Positions 18,220-26,505 of a stretch of 64,000 nucleotides of DNA are shown here, one piece after another. This DNA comes from Sodalis sp. dw_96 (GTDB lineage: Bacteria > Pseudomonadota > Gammaproteobacteria > Enterobacterales > Enterobacteriaceae). The notes beneath the pieces are model-generated. The model had not been told where the DNA came from. It did not search any database and saw only the letters and a program-made list of their open reading frames with translations. The translations under genes and the position numbers were made by a program. The stretch lies in NCBI RefSeq assembly GCF_018449575.1, contig NZ_JAAVUT010000019.1, positions 1 to 64,000 on the forward strand, in the 5' to 3' direction. The stretch's first letter is position 1; each line of letters opens with the position of its first letter.

Positions 18220-18912
18220 TCAAATCAGGAAATGCCTGGCCAGCAATGGGCCGGTGAAGGTTTTCTTCAGGTAAAAACCCCGTGGCAGCGTCATGATCGG
18301 CTGCCCGAACTCGCCGATGGCGGCGGTAAGGGCCCGACTATTGGCGGCCTTTGGCCGCAACTGCAGGACTTCGCCGTGGCGGGCGGTGATTTTTTCCACC
18401 TGACCCAATACGATGAGATCCATCAGTTCCTCCCAATCTTGCCGCAGTCGCAGCTCTTCCTGTGCATCGGGGCTCCACAGCAAAGGCGTACCGACCCGGC
18501 GCGCGGCCAGCGGTATTTCCCGGCTGCCTTCCACAGGTATCCACAACACCCGCGCCAGTTTATAGCGCACATGGCTGGTTTCCCAGGTAACGCCACTGTT
18601 GCCGGTGAGGGGCGCGACGCAGACAAAAGTGGTTTCCAGCGGTCGTCCCGCACTGTCCACCGGGATGGTCTTGAGTTCAACGCCGATATCGGCAAAGTCC
18701 TGTTCAGGTTTGCTGCCGGCGCTGGCGCCGAGATAACGCTCCAGCAGCACGCCGATCCAGCCTTTGTCCCGCTTGAGATTGGCGGGCAGTACCAGGCCGG
18801 CGTGGGCTGCCAGTTCGCCTAAAGTATAGCCCGCCAAGGCACTGGCGCGGGCCAATAATTCCACTTCATTGCCCGGCGGCGTAACGAGGGTTGAAATCAA
18901 CGGCAGGGTCAT
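18220..18912 (-). CDS. mutH: MutH, methyl-directed mismatch repair endonuclease
   Basis: Nicks the unmethylated strand at hemimethylated GATC sites after activation by MutS and MutL. The metal-binding DX6EXK motif is seen as D72, E79 and K81 in [14 protein letters not shown]. Other conserved parts are [24 protein letters not shown] and [12 protein letters not shown]. The ATG at 18912 gives 230 residues (E. coli 229) beginning MTLPLIST; the frame extends 24 codons further, but without family similarity. The upstream gap to rppH, about 690 bases, contains DnaA boxes and several GATC sites. Confidence 0.97.
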   Translation of the reverse strand: MTLPLISTLVTPPGNEVELLARASALAGYTLGELAAHAGLVLPANLKRDKGWIGVLLERYLGASAGSKPEQDFADIGVELKTIPVDSAGRPLETTFVCVAPLTGNSGVTWETSHVRYKLARVLWIPVEGSREIPLAARRVGTPLLWSPDAQEELRLRQDWEELMDLIVLGQVEKITARHGEVLQLRPKAANSRALTAAIGEFGQPIMTLPRGFYLKKTFTGPLLARHFLI

Positions 18913-19603
18913 CGTTGTGTTATCCGCATGGTGTTTAAAAACTAGGCTGTCATAACCAATGTTCGTATTTAAATGATCATACAAAACCGGGTAAGTAATA
19001 ATAGCATGATTTTCCTATTATTTTTTTCCTTACTTTTAACTTTTGCCCTATAGGCGACAGGGTTGTACACCAGTAGAGGGTAACAATGAACAGGATCTTA
19101 CACCATGTTATCCACAGATCTATGGGATAACCTTAACAAAAATCCACTACTGTAGCTATTTACAGGCTTGACGACCGGTTTTATAGCTGGTTTGTTCCGA
19201 TTTGGCAGACATTTATGCATCAAATTGTGGATAAAACCAGCATTGTCTGTTTTTTAGCCTTATTAGCTACCCGATCCACGCCACGAGATCCTTAAGGATC
19301 TCAGCATGATGGGATACGATCCCTAGCTGCATGAAATCGAAAGGTATTTCGCTGCCGCGAATCTGCTTCGTCCGCTTCCGGCCAAAAGTTTTCCCCCACT
19401 AATTCAGCGTTCTGCACAGTACTATCCACAGAAAAAGTGCATAAAGCCGTCGGCGGCGCAGCGTAACTGTTAATAACCTGGGCGCTTAATCCCGTTAAAA
19501 CCGGGATTAAGGCCGGACATTACTGAAAAGCAGTGGTTTACCCTATTGAGGGGATGTGAAACAATCAAGACATGTTTGCACTATAAGTAATCGAGGTAGT
19601 CCG
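18913..19603. other. mutH-rppH divergent intergenic region
   Basis: About 690 bases without a gene between the divergent mutH and rppH. It holds promoters for both sides, two perfect DnaA boxes plus a near match, at least six GATC sites, and an 18-base perfect palindrome GAGATCCTTAAGGATCTC at 19285-19302 that includes two of them. No open frame with gene character was found. Confidence 0.7.
19108..19430. promoter_or_regulatory. DnaA-box cluster
   Basis: TTATCCACA at 19108-19116 and its complement TGTGGATAA at 19226-19234 are perfect R1-type DnaA boxes; CTATCCACA at 19422-19430 differs at one base. The mutH locus of E. coli is known as one of a few high-affinity chromosomal DnaA sites, so this probably is its counterpart. 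It may titrate DnaA or tie mutH/rppH expression to replication. Confidence 0.7.
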
Positions 19604-20131
19604 GTGATCGATGATGATGGCTACCGCCCGAATGTTGGTATTGTAATCTGTAATCGTGATGGACAGGTCTTGTGGGCCCGGCGCTACGGACAACACTCAT
19701 GGCAATTCCCTCAGGGCGGCATAAATGCCGGCGAGACCGCTGAGCAGGCTATGTATCGTGAATTGTTCGAAGAGGTGGGATTGAGCCGCAAGGATGTGCG
19801 CATACTGGCCGCCACCCGGAACTGGCTGCGTTATAAACTGCCTAAACGCCTGGTCCGCTGGGACACGAAACCGGTCTGTATCGGTCAAAAACAAAAATGG
19901 TTTTTGCTGCAGATCATGTGCCAGGACGCCGATATCAATATGCAGCGCGGGGGCACCCCTGAGTTTGACGGCTGGCGCTGGGTCAGCTTCTGGTACCCGG
20001 TCCGCCAGGTGGTTTCGTTTAAGCGGGACGTTTACCGCCGTGTCATGAAAGAATTCTCCACCATTGTCATGCCGTTGCAGGAAGGCGCTCCGCAACGGTC
20101 TTGCCCTGCTTATCGACGGAAGAGGGGTTGA
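19604..20131 (+). CDS. rppH: RppH, RNA pyrophosphohydrolase
   Basis: Nudix hydrolase that removes pyrophosphate from the 5' end of mRNAs and so exposes them to RNase E decay. The Nudix box GX5EX7REXXEEXGX is at residues 38-60 ([23 protein letters not shown], read across). The sequence from [18 protein letters not shown] onwards follows E. coli RppH to the end AYRRKRG. The GTG at 19604 gives 175 residues, close to the 176 of E. coli; the frame opens 16 codons earlier at 19556 but that part is not conserved. It is followed after 12 bases by ptsP, forming an operon as in E. coli. Confidence 0.96.
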   Translation: MIDDDGYRPNVGIVICNRDGQVLWARRYGQHSWQFPQGGINAGETAEQAMYRELFEEVGLSRKDVRILAATRNWLRYKLPKRLVRWDTKPVCIGQKQKWFLLQIMCQDADINMQRGGTPEFDGWRWVSFWYPVRQVVSFKRDVYRRVMKEFSTIVMPLQEGAPQRSCPAYRRKRG

Positions 20132-20143
20132 GCTACGCAGAAT

Positions 20144-22393
20144 ATGCTCACGCGTTTACGAGAAATCGTTGAGAAGGTTGCCGCCGCGCCGCGTTTGTCG
20201 GATACGCTGGATATCCTGGTTAATGAAACCTGTCTGGCGATGAATACCGAGGTTTGCTCGGTTTATCTGGCGGACAACGATCGTCGCTGCTACTACCTTA
20301 TGGCTACGCGCGGTTTGCAAAAACCGCGCGGGCGCACCATCACGCTGGCGTTCGATCAAGGGATCGTCGGACTGGTGGGACGGCTGGCGGAACCTATCAA
20401 CCTGGCCGATGCCCATACCCATCCCAGCTTCCAATACATTCCCGCCGTTAAAGAGGAGCGTTTTCGTTCCTTCCTCGGCGTACCGATTATCCACCGTCGC
20501 CAACTGCTGGGCGTGCTGGTGGTGCAGCAGCGTGAACATCGCCAGTTTGATGAAAGCGAAGAGTCCTTTATGGTGACGCTGGCCACGCAAATGGCCGGCA
20601 TTCTTTCGCAATCGCAGCTGAACGCCCTCTTCGGCCAGTATCGCCAGACACGCATCCGCGCCCTGGCGGCAGCGCCGGGGGTGGCCATCGCCCAGGGCTG
20701 GGTGGATACCAGCCAGCCCTCGCTGGATCAGGTCTATCCGGCATCGTCCCTGGACAGCGCCCTGGAACGGGAGCGGCTGACCTCCGCCCTCGGCGAGGCG
20801 GCGGCTGAATTTCGCCGTTTCAGCAAACGTTTTAACGCCAGCGCCCAACAAGACAGCGCGGCCATCTTCGATCTTTATTCCCATTTGCTTAACGATGCCC
20901 GTCTCAAGCGCGAGTTGTTTGCGCAAATCGATGCCGGCGCGGTGGCGGAATGGGCGGTGAAATGCGTCATCGAACAATTTGCTGAACAATTTTCCCAGCT
21001 TAACGACAGTTACATGCGCGAGCGGGCCGGCGATTTACGCGCGCTGGGGCAACGGCTGTTGTTCCACCTGGACGACAGTACCCAGCGCGTGACCCAGTGG
21101 CCGTCCCGTTTTGTGCTGGTGGCCGACGAGCTGAGCGCCACGCTGCTGGCGGAAGTGCCGCAAAGTAAAATGGTCGGCGTCGTGGTGCGCGACGGCGCGG
21201 CCAATTCCCATGCCGCCATATTGGTCCGCGCCATGGGCATCCCGACGGTGATGGGAGCGGATATCCAGCCCATGCTGCTAAACCAGCGACTGCTGGTGGT
21301 GGATGGTTATCGCGGCGAGCTGCTGGTGGATCCGGAACCGGTACTGGTTCAGGAATATCAGCGCCTCATCAGCGAAGAAAAAGAGCTCAGCCGCCTGGCG
21401 GAAGATGATGTGGAACAGCCGGCGCGGCTAAAAAGCGGCGAGCGGATTCAAATCATGTTGAATGCCGGTTTAAGCGCCGAACATGAGCAGCGGCTGGGCG
21501 ACCGGGTGGACGGCGTCGGGCTCTATCGCACCGAAATTCCGTTCATGCTGCAAAGCGGCTTTCCGTCGGAAGACGAGCAGGTGGCCCAATACCAGGGCAT
21601 GTTGCAGCTGTTTCCCACCAAATCCGTCACGCTGCGCACACTGGATGTGGGATCGGACAAACAGCTGCCTTATATGGCCCCCATCAATGAAGAGAATCCG
21701 TGTCTCGGTTGGCGCGGAATCCGTATTACCCTGGACCAGCCGGAAATTTTCCTGATCCAGGTGCGGGCCATGCTGCGCGCCAATGCGGCCACCGGCAACC
21801 TGAGCATACTGCTGCCGATGATTACCAGCGTGGACGAAATCGACGAGGCCCGGCGGATGATCGACAGGGCCGGCCGCGAAGTGGAGGAGATGTTGGGTTA
21901 TGCGTTGCCGCCCCTGCGGGTGGGCGTGATGATTGAAGTGCCCGCCATGGTGTTTATGCTATCTGCCCTGGTGAATCGGGTGGATTTTATTTCGGTGGGC
22001 ACCAACGACCTGACCCAATATCTGCTGGCGGTGGATCGTAATAATACCCGGGTGGCGGCGATGTATGACAGCCTGCATCCGGCGATGCTGCAGGTATTGC
22101 AGAAAATTATTGTCGAATGCGGACGGCTCGGCCTGGATTGCAGCCTGTGCGGGGAGATGGCGGGCGATCCCATGGGGGCATTGCTGCTCACCGGCATGGG
22201 TTATCGTTCCCTGAGTATGAACGGTCGCACCGTGGCCAGAATTAAATACCTGCTGCGCAGCGTGGAGCTCGGCGATGCCGAACTGCTGGCGGAACGGGTG
22301 CTGGCGGCGCATAACGCCATTGACGTACGCCATCAGGTGTCGGCATTTTTGGAACGTCGCGGACTGGGTGGTCTGATTCGCGGCGGCCGCTAG
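20144..22393 (+). CDS. ptsP: PtsP, enzyme I of the nitrogen PTS (EI-Ntr)
   Basis: First phosphotransferase of the nitrogen-related PTS: takes phosphate from phosphoenolpyruvate and passes it to NPr and then EIIA-Ntr. The 749-residue protein has an N-terminal GAF domain (about 1-165), in other species a glutamine and 2-oxoglutarate sensor, then the enzyme I domains. The phosphorylated histidine is in DGAANSHAAILVRAMGIP (about residue 356). The PEP-binding barrel carries GLYRTEIPFM, ITSVDEIDEARR, DFISVGTNDLTQY and the C-terminal cysteine motif LCGEMAGDP. Length matches E. coli (748). It follows rppH closely and precedes lgt after about 120 bases. Confidence 0.97.
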   Translation: MLTRLREIVEKVAAAPRLSDTLDILVNETCLAMNTEVCSVYLADNDRRCYYLMATRGLQKPRGRTITLAFDQGIVGLVGRLAEPINLADAHTHPSFQYIPAVKEERFRSFLGVPIIHRRQLLGVLVVQQREHRQFDESEESFMVTLATQMAGILSQSQLNALFGQYRQTRIRALAAAPGVAIAQGWVDTSQPSLDQVYPASSLDSALERERLTSALGEAAAEFRRFSKRFNASAQQDSAAIFDLYSHLLNDARLKRELFAQIDAGAVAEWAVKCVIEQFAEQFSQLNDSYMRERAGDLRALGQRLLFHLDDSTQRVTQWPSRFVLVADELSATLLAEVPQSKMVGVVVRDGAANSHAAILVRAMGIPTVMGADIQPMLLNQRLLVVDGYRGELLVDPEPVLVQEYQRLISEEKELSRLAEDDVEQPARLKSGERIQIMLNAGLSAEHEQRLGDRVDGVGLYRTEIPFMLQSGFPSEDEQVAQYQGMLQLFPTKSVTLRTLDVGSDKQLPYMAPINEENPCLGWRGIRITLDQPEIFLIQVRAMLRANAATGNLSILLPMITSVDEIDEARRMIDRAGREVEEMLGYALPPLRVGVMIEVPAMVFMLSALVNRVDFISVGTNDLTQYLLAVDRNNTRVAAMYDSLHPAMLQVLQKIIVECGRLGLDCSLCGEMAGDPMGALLLTGMGYRSLSMNGRTVARIKYLLRSVELGDAELLAERVLAAHNAIDVRHQVSAFLERRGLGGLIRGGR

Positions 22394-22511
22394 GCGTAAC
22401 CGCTATAGAACAACGTATATCATCGACGGGTAAATTTACCGCCGGTCCGCCGCGAAAAATGTACCCCCTATGCTATGATATGCCCTGAAATAAACTCAGT
22501 TCTGGTGATGA

Positions 22512-23384
22512 ATGACAACGAATTATCTGGCTTTTCCTCAGTTTGATCCGGTGATTTTCTCCGTGGGTCCGGTTTCCCTTCATTGGTACGGTCTCATGTA
22601 CCTGATTGGCTTCGTTTTTGCCATGTGGCTGGCGGTGCGCCGCGCTAACCGTCCCGGCAGCGGCTGGAAAAAGGATGAAGTGGAAAACCTGCTATACGCC
22701 GGTTTCCTAGGGGTATTCCTCGGCGGCCGCATCGGTTATGTGCTGTTTTATAACCTGCCGCTGTTTCTTGCCAATCCGCTTTACCTCTTCAAGGTATGGG
22801 ACGGCGGCATGTCATTCCATGGCGGCCTGATTGGGGTCATTTGCGTCATGCTGTGGTTTGCCCATCGCACCAAACGCCATTTCTTCCAGGTATCGGATTT
22901 TATCGCGCCGATGGTTCCCTTCGGCCTGGGCGCAGGCCGGCTGGGCAACTTTATCAACGGCGAACTCTGGGGCAGGGTTACCACCGACACTCCCTGGGCC
23001 ATGTTGTTCCCCGGATCTCGTGACGAGGATTTGGCTCTGTTGCCGTTTCATCCTGAATGGCAGTCGATCTTCGATCGCTACGGCGTATTGCCCCGTCATC
23101 CCTCGCAGCTCTACGAATTATTGCTGGAGGGGGTGGTGCTGTTTATCATCCTTAACTTTTTTATCCGCAAACCGCGCCCGTTGGGCAGCGTATCGGGTCT
23201 GTTTCTCATCTGTTATGGCGCGTTTCGCATTATTGTGGAATTCTTTCGCCAGCCCGATGCACAGCTGGGGCTGTTCGACGATGCCATCAGCATGGGGCAG
23301 ATTCTGTCGTTGCCGATGATTATTGCCGGTGTGATTATGGTTATCTGGGCCTATCGCCGTCGCCCGCAGCAGCAATTGTCCTGA
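22512..23384 (+). CDS. lgt: Prolipoprotein diacylglyceryl transferase
   Basis: Essential inner-membrane enzyme that transfers a diacylglyceryl group from phosphatidylglycerol to the lipobox cysteine, the first step of lipoprotein maturation. The protein has seven hydrophobic segments, the HGGL motif in [13 protein letters not shown] (about residue 100), and the Lgt signature [16 protein letters not shown] (about 140-155) followed by the essential arginine region. Its 290 residues match E. coli (291). An SD-like GGTGATGA precedes the start. thyA begins six bases after the stop, the same pair as in E. coli. Confidence 0.97.
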   Translation: MTTNYLAFPQFDPVIFSVGPVSLHWYGLMYLIGFVFAMWLAVRRANRPGSGWKKDEVENLLYAGFLGVFLGGRIGYVLFYNLPLFLANPLYLFKVWDGGMSFHGGLIGVICVMLWFAHRTKRHFFQVSDFIAPMVPFGLGAGRLGNFINGELWGRVTTDTPWAMLFPGSRDEDLALLPFHPEWQSIFDRYGVLPRHPSQLYELLLEGVVLFIILNFFIRKPRPLGSVSGLFLICYGAFRIIVEFFRQPDAQLGLFDDAISMGQILSLPMIIAGVIMVIWAYRRRPQQQLS

Positions 23385-23390
23385 GGTTAC

Positions 23391-24185
23391 ATGAAACAGT
23401 ATTTGGAATTGATGAGGCAGGTACGTGAACAAGGCACGCCGAAAGCGGATCGTACCGGTACCGGCACGCTGTCGATTTTCGGCCACCAGATGCGCTTTAA
23501 TTTGCAGCAAGGTTTTCCATTGGTGACCACCAAGCGGTGCCATCTTCGATCGATTATTTATGAGCTGCTGTGGTTCCTTAACGGCGATACCCATGTCGGT
23601 TATCTCCATGACCATAACGTTTCCATCTGGGACGAATGGGCCGATGGGGATGGCAATCTCGGTCCGGTTTACGGTAAACAGTGGCGCGCCTGGGGCGCGG
23701 CGGACGGTCGCCAAATCGATCAGCTAAGCCGGGTGCTTGAGCAACTGCGCCAGGATCCGGACTCGCGGCGTATCATCGTTTCCGCCTGGAATGTCGGGGA
23801 ACTGGACCAGATGAAGCTGGCTCCCTGCCATGCGCTGTTCCAGTTTTATGTCGCCGACGGCACGCTTTCCTGCCAGCTTTACCAGCGCTCCTGCGATATT
23901 TTTCTCGGTCTGCCGTTTAATATCGCCAGCTATGCGCTGTTGCTGCATATGGTGGCGCAGCAATGCAGTCTGAAGGTGGGCGATTTTGTCTGGACCGGCG
24001 GCGATACCCATCTGTACAGCAACCATCTGGAACAGGCGGATTTGCAATTGACCCGCGAGCCGCGCCCTTTGCCGACGCTGGTGATTAAACGCAAGCCGGC
24101 ATCGCTGTTTGATTATCGCTTCGAGGATTTCGATATCCAGGGTTACGATCCTTATCCCGCCATCAAGGCGCCGGTGGCGGTGTGA
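23391..24185 (+). CDS. thyA: Thymidylate synthase
   Basis: Makes dTMP from dUMP with methylene-tetrahydrofolate in the cytosol. The nucleophilic cysteine is in [12 protein letters not shown] (about residue 146), preceded by the phosphate-binding arginines in [13 protein letters not shown] and followed by [21 protein letters not shown]. The C-terminal closing residues KAPVAV are intact. Length is 264, as in E. coli. It starts six bases after lgt and its ribosome site TGAGGTTAC overlaps the end of that gene, so the two are cotranscribed. Confidence 0.98.
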   Translation: MKQYLELMRQVREQGTPKADRTGTGTLSIFGHQMRFNLQQGFPLVTTKRCHLRSIIYELLWFLNGDTHVGYLHDHNVSIWDEWADGDGNLGPVYGKQWRAWGAADGRQIDQLSRVLEQLRQDPDSRRIIVSAWNVGELDQMKLAPCHALFQFYVADGTLSCQLYQRSCDIFLGLPFNIASYALLLHMVAQQCSLKVGDFVWTGGDTHLYSNHLEQADLQLTREPRPLPTLVIKRKPASLFDYRFEDFDIQGYDPYPAIKAPVAV

Positions 24186-24241
24186 TCGGAGATATAGTCC
24201 GCTGGCCCGACTGCTACAAATATGCTCGGAGTCAATGAGGC

Positions 24242-24350
24242 GGGGCAGGATGATAGGGGAGTAAACCGTCCACGCCAGGGATGGCGTGGATCGAGCCTAC
24301 AAGGACGTATTCATGGCGTGTTTACGATCTAGCATCCTGTCCCGGCTGGT
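24242..24350 (+). repeat. Structured repeat, family 2
   Basis: Between thyA and ppdA (a 320-base gap). It consists of GGGGCAGGATGATAGG, GTAAACCGTC, a hairpin CCACGCCAGGGATGGCGTGG, GATCGAGCCTACAAGGACGT and then GTGTTTACGATC-TAGCATCCTGTCCC, whose parts GTTTAC and CATCCTG-CCC are complementary to GTAAAC and CAGGATG in the left half. The whole can fold as an outer stem around an inner hairpin. A diverged copy is at 2571-2645. The remaining gap up to 24507 would carry the ppdA promoter. Confidence 0.55.
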
Positions 24351-24507
24351 GCACGTTGTCAGCCCGGTGGGACAGCCTCTATAATTGCAATATTCCTCGC
24401 ATTTTTTTGTCGTTTTACCTTCACTTCCTCGTTTGTTTGCGCGCTGCTTTGCTCCCTGGAATTAACCCCATGGCGTGACCGGGCGGGTTCACGTTACGCT
24501 TTGCGGT

Positions 24508-24987
24508 ATGAAAAAACCTATTCCCTCGCAGCAGGGTTATACCCTGATTGAAATGATGCTGGTGCTGTCGCTGGTGGCATTGATAGCGCTTACCGGCGGT
24601 TTCTCCTGGCAACACTATCGTCACCAGTCCCGGTTGTCCGAGGCGGGGCAACAGATAGCGGATTTTTTATCGCGTTGGCAACTGCATGCGGTGCGTAATA
24701 ATCACAGCTGCCGAATCGGGATAAAAACCGGCGCCGATGCGGAGCTTACCGCTGTCTGTCACTCCCGTCCGGATGAAAGGTTTCGGTTCCGGCCGCCGCT
24801 GGTCGATATCCGCCTGGAGGTGTCGTCACCGGGCTATCTCACCTTCAGGGGGCTGCACAATACCGCCACGCCTGCGCACGTGGCGATCAGCAATCCGGCC
24901 GGAAGCATCAAAATCATTGTCTCGGGAACCGGGCGGCTGCGTTTGTGCAGCGTCAAGGGGCGCTTTGGGGGAATTCCCCCATGTTAA
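24508..24987 (+). CDS. ppdA: PpdA, minor pseudopilin
   Basis: Type IV pilin-like protein of 159 residues processed by prepilin peptidase. The class III-type leader MKKPIPSQQG ends at the glycine before YTLIEMMLVLSLVALIAL, giving the conserved glutamate five residues after the cleavage site and the hydrophobic N-terminal helix. A downstream cysteine pair (SCRIG, AVCHS) may form a disulfide. It opens the ppdA-ppdB-ygdB-ppdC cluster between thyA and recC, as in E. coli, where the genes are thought to contribute to priming pseudopilus or pilus assembly. The chosen ATG gives the leader directly; the frame opens 11 codons earlier. Confidence 0.9.
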   Translation: MKKPIPSQQGYTLIEMMLVLSLVALIALTGGFSWQHYRHQSRLSEAGQQIADFLSRWQLHAVRNNHSCRIGIKTGADAELTAVCHSRPDERFRFRPPLVDIRLEVSSPGYLTFRGLHNTATPAHVAISNPAGSIKIIVSGTGRLRLCSVKGRFGGIPPC

Positions 24988-25550
24988 AAATCGGACAATC
25001 AGGTTTCAGCCTAGCGGAAACCTTGTGTGGCATGGCGATAGTCAGCCTGGTGCTGCTATCCGCAATGCGGCTGTTACCGCTGATGTATGGGCAGTGTTAT
25101 GGCGGTATTCAGCACCTGCGGCTGGTCCGGCAACTTGACCACAGTCTGTTGTTGCTTGAAAAAGATCTGCGGCGGGCCGGGTTATGTTCGCCATCCTGCG
25201 GACGTCCGGCGGTTACCCTCAGCCAGCGGCGCGGCGAGAGGCCACACTCTTGCCTGCTGGTGACTTACGCCTTTTTGCCCTCCTCGGGGGCAACCGTGGG
25301 GGGCGTGCTGGTAAACGAAACCTTCGGCTACCGGTTGCGGCGTGGGGCGCTGGAGACGCAGCGCGGCGTAACGCACTGCGACGGCCCGGGTTGGGTAAAC
25401 ATGCACGATCCCCGCTTATGGGTCATAAAGCAGGTGCGGTTTGACGCGGTGGCGGACAATGCCTATCGGGTAACCCTGACCGGCGCTGCGCGAAGCGCAC
25501 CGGCAATCAGGCATCGTTCCAGCCGGATCATGGTGGGGCGCAACGGATGA
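24981..25550 (+). CDS. ppdB: PpdB, minor pseudopilin
   Basis: Second pilin-like protein of the cluster, 189 residues. The leader MLKIGQSG is followed by FSLAETLCGMAIVSLVLLSA, with the conserved glutamate at mature position 5. The rest is a globular domain with several cysteines (GLCSPSCGRP, HSCLL, THCDG). The ATG overlaps the stop of ppdA (ATGTTAA), so translation is coupled; it also overlaps ygdB at its other end by four bases. Similar in length and place to E. coli PpdB (187). Probably a PulJ-like minor subunit, from length and leader. Confidence 0.9.
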   Translation: MLKIGQSGFSLAETLCGMAIVSLVLLSAMRLLPLMYGQCYGGIQHLRLVRQLDHSLLLLEKDLRRAGLCSPSCGRPAVTLSQRRGERPHSCLLVTYAFLPSSGATVGGVLVNETFGYRLRRGALETQRGVTHCDGPGWVNMHDPRLWVIKQVRFDAVADNAYRVTLTGAARSAPAIRHRSSRIMVGRNG

Positions 25551-26002
25551 CCCCGACTGGTGAACAAGGCGGCGGGGCACTGGCGGTTCTGCCGATTCTG
25601 CTGGCTATCGGACTGTCAGCCATGCTGGGCTGGCAGCGTTTTTTGGATGCCTCGGTGGCCCTGATGCATGACGAGCAGCGTTATCTTGAAGCATTCCATC
25701 GGGCTGAATCCGCGCTGTCCTGGGCAATGACCATACCCTGGCGGGGGGAGGACGGCGAGTGCCGCCGCCCCGAAGGAGAAGCATTCAGGGCCTGCCTTTG
25801 CGCGCCGCGTCCGACGGTCGGTTGGGTGCTGCATGCACAAAGCGGCGCTCTTGACGATGCGCGTGTACTCGGAGAAATAAACCTGTATCGACGGGTGGCG
25901 CTAGACAGAATGAAAGTGGCACCCGGGGGGACGGACATGGAACGGCGAAACTGCATGCTGACGCCGCTGGCCAACGGCTGGCTGGATTTTTACCCTGGCT
26001 GA
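25547..26002 (+). CDS. ygdB: YgdB, DUF2509 protein of the pseudopilin cluster
   Basis: A 151-residue protein with one N-terminal membrane segment (GGGALAVLPILLAIGLSAMLGW) after a short leader MTPTGEQGG. It resembles the PilX/GspK-type minor pseudopilins, which lack the glutamate at position 5 and sit at the tip of the pseudopilus; the fifth residue after the last glycine is not glutamate here. Later parts contain paired cysteines (GECRRP, ACLCAP). The start overlaps the stop of ppdB (ATGA). In E. coli it occupies the same place. The role is inferred from context. Confidence 0.85.
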   Translation: MTPTGEQGGGALAVLPILLAIGLSAMLGWQRFLDASVALMHDEQRYLEAFHRAESALSWAMTIPWRGEDGECRRPEGEAFRACLCAPRPTVGWVLHAQSGALDDARVLGEINLYRRVALDRMKVAPGGTDMERRNCMLTPLANGWLDFYPG

Positions 26003-26057
26003 ATATGCCCGGCCGAACATCCCGGGGGCGTTGTATCGATGGGAAAGGAGACAGTTT

Positions 26058-26423
26058 ATGCATAACGGCGATGAGCGGGGCCTGGGCATGGCGGAAGCAA
26101 TGGTGACGGTGCTGCTGTTTTCCATGATTGCCTTGGCCTTGATGGACTATCTGCAGGCGCTCAAGCAAAGCCAGGACGGACTGGTTCGGCGTCAGCAGGC
26201 GTTGACCTTCGCTCATCAGGGGCTGGAGCTTTACCGCCTTGAAGGGATGAATTTTTCATTGGACCTGCCTCCCGGCTGGCGATTGCATAGGAGAGAGCTG
26301 CCCCGTGGACCGGCATGCCGACGTGTAACCGTCGAAGTTCGGATCCCGTCGGGGCGCGGTGTGACGCTCAGCGAATGGTTCTGCCGGGAAAGCGACGGGA
26401 ATGTTGCGGCCCATGGCCGCTGA
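26058..26423 (+). CDS. ppdC: PpdC, minor pseudopilin
   Basis: Fourth pilin-like protein of the cluster, 121 residues. The leader MHNGDERG is followed by LGMAEAMVTVLLFSMIALALMDY, with glutamate at mature position 5, as in PilV/GspI-type subunits. Two cysteines (PACRR, WFCRE) may pair. The ATG at 26058 has AAGGAGA seven bases upstream; the frame opens nine codons before that. The gene ends about 80 bases before recC. With ppdA, ppdB and ygdB it would form the set of four minor subunits needed for tip-complex initiation. Confidence 0.87.
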   Translation: MHNGDERGLGMAEAMVTVLLFSMIALALMDYLQALKQSQDGLVRRQQALTFAHQGLELYRLEGMNFSLDLPPGWRLHRRELPRGPACRRVTVEVRIPSGRGVTLSEWFCRESDGNVAAHGR

Positions 26424-26505
26424 TGACAGCTTGTTTTCAGCGCCAATCCAGTTAAAGTGTCCCCATGAATAGCGGGAAGCGGCAGGGTAGGCTCGGAGGA
26501 GCGGC

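Noticed and set aside
18913-19603. A second replication origin
   Set aside because: DnaA boxes are present, but there are no AT-rich 13-mer repeats or neighbouring origin genes; a DnaA-titrating or regulatory locus is more likely.
24281-24478. 65-codon open frame after thyA
   Set aside because: It lies in the structured repeat of family 2; the hairpin explains the sequence better than a protein.
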